Below, in pieces: positions 62,474-64,000 of a DNA stretch of 64,000 bases. Position numbers and translations under genes: made by a program. Source of the stretch: RBG-16-57-11 sp964595435 (lineage in GTDB: Bacteria > Chloroflexota > Anaerolineae > Anaerolineales > UBA4823); NCBI GenBank assembly GCA_964595435.1, contig CAZQQJ010000043.1:6387-70386 (forward strand). Reading direction: 5' to 3'. Positions within the stretch are counted from its first letter, which is position 1; each line of letters begins with the position of its first letter. Below the pieces are notes generated by a model. That model was not told the DNA's origin. It did no database searches and was given only the letters and a program-made list of their open reading frames with translations.

Positions 62474-63276
62474 ATCGAGGCAGTAGATTGATCCCCTATC
62501 TTAATTGCCTTGAGCATTACCCAACTACCAATCCATCCTGCAATGGCACCATACAGAAAACCTACAATTAAATTTAATAGCGTCAACCTCACCATATAAT
62601 TCAGATCCGATAATAATCGAATTAATAATTCGCCAACAACCCCGCTTACCCCATACCCTAAAATTAACCCCAGACACCAGCAAAGCACGCCAATTGCTGT
62701 TTTAAAGGGAGAAGTTTCGACGGTAGTCATAGTTATTCCACCCCCCAGTATTCCTATAATTAACAAACTTAGAAAGGCCACAAAGTGACGCAATGAACCT
62801 CCAAATATTACCGATCCCGTGCCAAACTGATATGCTGTCTCTCCTATCAAAAATGCTATAGCCCACCCTATAATTACAATAAGCGACTTAAAATTATCAT
62901 TTTTATTATTGTTGTATATCCTTGACTTGGAAAGGGAAAAACCACAAATTGATCCCCCAAACAAACCCCCTAATCCGACCACGACAAGATCTAAACTTGT
63001 ATTAGGCGAATACATGACTCCGCCGATTCTGCCGGTTAGTATACTGTCGGCGCACTCGATTGCATCTTCCCATCTATTGAAATAGGCTGTATGAACCAAC
63101 ATGCCATAAACTGCCATGGTTACCGCATAATGATCCCCAGGTGATACAACCGGGCTTGATTTTAGCTCGATCTGGATACGAGCCAGATCCGGTAGTTCTT
63201 CATCCACCTGGATAATTCATCCTTCGGACCCATCCTCTCCAATATTATCATTGAGTGAAATCCATCCCTCAAGCAT
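62470..63276 (-). pseudogene. Immunity-like domain with in-frame stop, joined to membrane domain
   Basis: An ATG at 63276 behind AGGA opens MLEGWISLNDNIGEDGSEG, then a TGA (63217-63219), then IIQVDEELPDLARIQIE in the same frame. This aligns with the intact protein at 63412 (MYEKWISHKGNLGKEVVEGA then IIQLDDELPDL). After the shared domain (ending EDAIECADS) come about 175 residues with five to six transmembrane helices, absent from the other copy. A GTG at 63207 could restart translation, giving 245 residues. Either the stop inactivates it or a shortened product is made. AT-rich base use sets it apart from the chromosome. Confidence 0.6.
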
Positions 63277-63287
63277 TTCAGTTATTC

Positions 63288-63372
63288 CTATTTGAAAACC
63301 TCTGGCCAAGCAGTAACAAATTTTATGAAGCTGCATTTCGCTTATAACCGACCCATGTTCGGAGAATGAGAG
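63288..63372 (-). pseudogene. Decayed tail of a DUF6883-like toxin
   Basis: Directly before the interrupted immunity copy, the minus strand reads IKFVTAWPEVFK then TAG (63288-63290). This matches LKLVTSIPKIYK then TAG at the end of the intact toxin tail (63672). Further upstream, RTWVGYK in another frame matches the ETVWQVD region, so at least one frameshift is present and an in-frame TAA interrupts it. It is the remnant of an older toxin C-terminus that was paired with the gene behind it. Confidence 0.6.
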
Positions 63373-63411
63373 TTGGTTTCGGTTTCATCCGATCATTTCA
63401 CTATAGACGAA

Positions 63412-63660
63412 CTATTCGATAAGCAAAGTCTCTATTATGAGCTTGACAGCATCAGTGCACTCGATCGCATCTTCCAGCCTTCTGAAATAGACTGTATGAA
63501 CCAACCTGCCATAAACCCCAATGCTTATCTCATAATGGTCCCGAACTTGCTCGACTATGACACGAGCTAAATCCGGTAACTCATCATCAAGTTGTATAAT
63601 TGCTCCTTCGACCACCTCTTTTCCAAGATTACCTTTGTGTGAAATCCATTTCTCATACAT
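63412..63660 (-). CDS. Presumed immunity protein
   Basis: This 82-residue acidic, soluble protein starts at 63660, 11 bases after the toxin tail's stop codon and behind AGGAG. Its core (DDELPDLARVIVEQVRDHY and GRLVHTVYFRRLEDAIECTD) recurs in the interrupted gene at 62470. A small gene directly after a toxin tail, on the same strand and of low GC, is the usual place for the cognate immunity protein. I recognise no named family. Binding to and inhibition of the toxin tail at 63672 is inferred. Confidence 0.65.
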   Translation of the reverse strand: MYEKWISHKGNLGKEVVEGAIIQLDDELPDLARVIVEQVRDHYEISIGVYGRLVHTVYFRRLEDAIECTDAVKLIIETLLIE

Positions 63661-63671
63661 TTCAATTGCTC

Positions 63672-64000
63672 CTATTTGTAAATTTTTGGAATAGAAGTTA
63701 CCAATTTTAATACGGTCGTTCCAAAGTCTACTTGCCAGACTGTCTCCAAACGCCCTATCGCACCTGATGGTCCTATTATTTCAATGTTATAAAAGTATTT
63801 CTCCCCATATTCTGCAGTTTTATGAGCAACATCAGGTCCGACAGATGCCCCTATTCCATATAATTTGCTGCTAAGTGAATTAAATGTGTAGCCAAGTTTT
63901 TCATAACCATCTCTGTGTTTGCCATTCAATAACCAATCGACTTTTCTAGCAGCTTGTCGGAGAACTAAGGGCGTAAGTATCCCAAAGGGTTTCTTGGACG
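63672..64000 (-). CDS. Toxin C-terminus, DUF6883-like, N-terminus outside window
   Basis: The frame is open from the right edge to a TAG at 63672, about 109 residues. The start reads KKPFGILTPLVLRQAARK. Then VDWLLNGKHRDGYEKLGYTF, YGEKYFYNIEIIGPSGAIG and ETVWQVDFG with LKLVTSIPKIYK resemble DUF6883, a small domain found at the ends of bacterial secreted toxins. The main body (RHS, or another secretion shell) would lie to the right. The product is presumably delivered to competitor cells. The low GC and the following immunity-like gene fit a swapped C-terminal cassette. Confidence 0.65.
   Translation of the reverse strand, partial: SKKPFGILTPLVLRQAARKVDWLLNGKHRDGYEKLGYTFNSLSSKLYGIGASVGPDVAHKTAEYGEKYFYNIEIIGPSGAIGRLETVWQVDFGTTVLKLVTSIPKIYK

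Noticed and set aside
62400..64000. Insertion sequence or phage origin for the AT-rich right end
   Set aside because: No transposase, integrase or terminal inverted repeats are seen; the content is toxin and immunity-like genes.

Overview
The window looks like chromosomal DNA of an uncultured, high-GC, probably Chloroflexota (Anaerolineae-like) bacterium. The grounds are indirect: a RibXY-type riboflavin transporter behind an FMN riboswitch, a system-I cytochrome c maturation operon with a Cys-type CcmE, cohesin/dockerin surface proteins outside any cellulase context, and short dispersed hairpin repeats. No rRNA, tRNA, CRISPR array, transposase or integrase was recognised. Two low-GC patches (14865-15500 and about 62470-64000) hold polymorphic-toxin material and look acquired.

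Left part (1-21254, all minus strand): two cohesin-type exported proteins; a compact four-gene operon with its own promoter and terminator-like hairpin (unknown protein, astacin-like metallopeptidase with PPC domain, SIR2-like protein, CHAT protease), which is the best candidate here for an undescribed system; a 1543-residue surface protein; and a 2129-residue RHS/YD-repeat protein with a nuclease-like C-terminal tip.

Middle (21555-29491): ordinary metabolism, namely a Nudix hydrolase, an alpha/beta hydrolase, a DapF-family protein lacking both catalytic cysteines, a small membrane protein, GlmM, a lipoprotein, a deoxynucleoside-kinase-like protein and phosphopentomutase, separated by hairpin repeats.

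Respiratory part (29550-57194): on the minus strand the operon ccmE-F-H-G-(zinc ribbon)-(dihaem lipoprotein)-A-B-C-D plus a YHS-like protein, then a response regulator and sensor kinase. Divergently, on the plus strand, follow an octahaem lipoprotein with a collagen-like tract, an octahaem/FeS/NrfD module, two tandem copies of a nonahaem cytochrome plus membrane cytochrome b, a second two-component system with the same kinase N-terminus, a NapC-like multihaem protein and a decahaem lipoprotein. About 54 haem-c sites are encoded within 16 kb, next to the machinery that attaches them. Quinol-linked electron export, or reduction of an acceptor outside the membrane, is the natural inference; the acceptor cannot be read from the sequence.

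Right part (57289-64000): a zinc-ribbon membrane protein; a riboflavin ABC transporter (ATPase, RibY, RibX) under an FMN riboswitch with an intrinsic terminator; an SDR remnant; and an array of toxin tails and their presumed immunity genes, one cassette intact and one decayed, running off the right edge.
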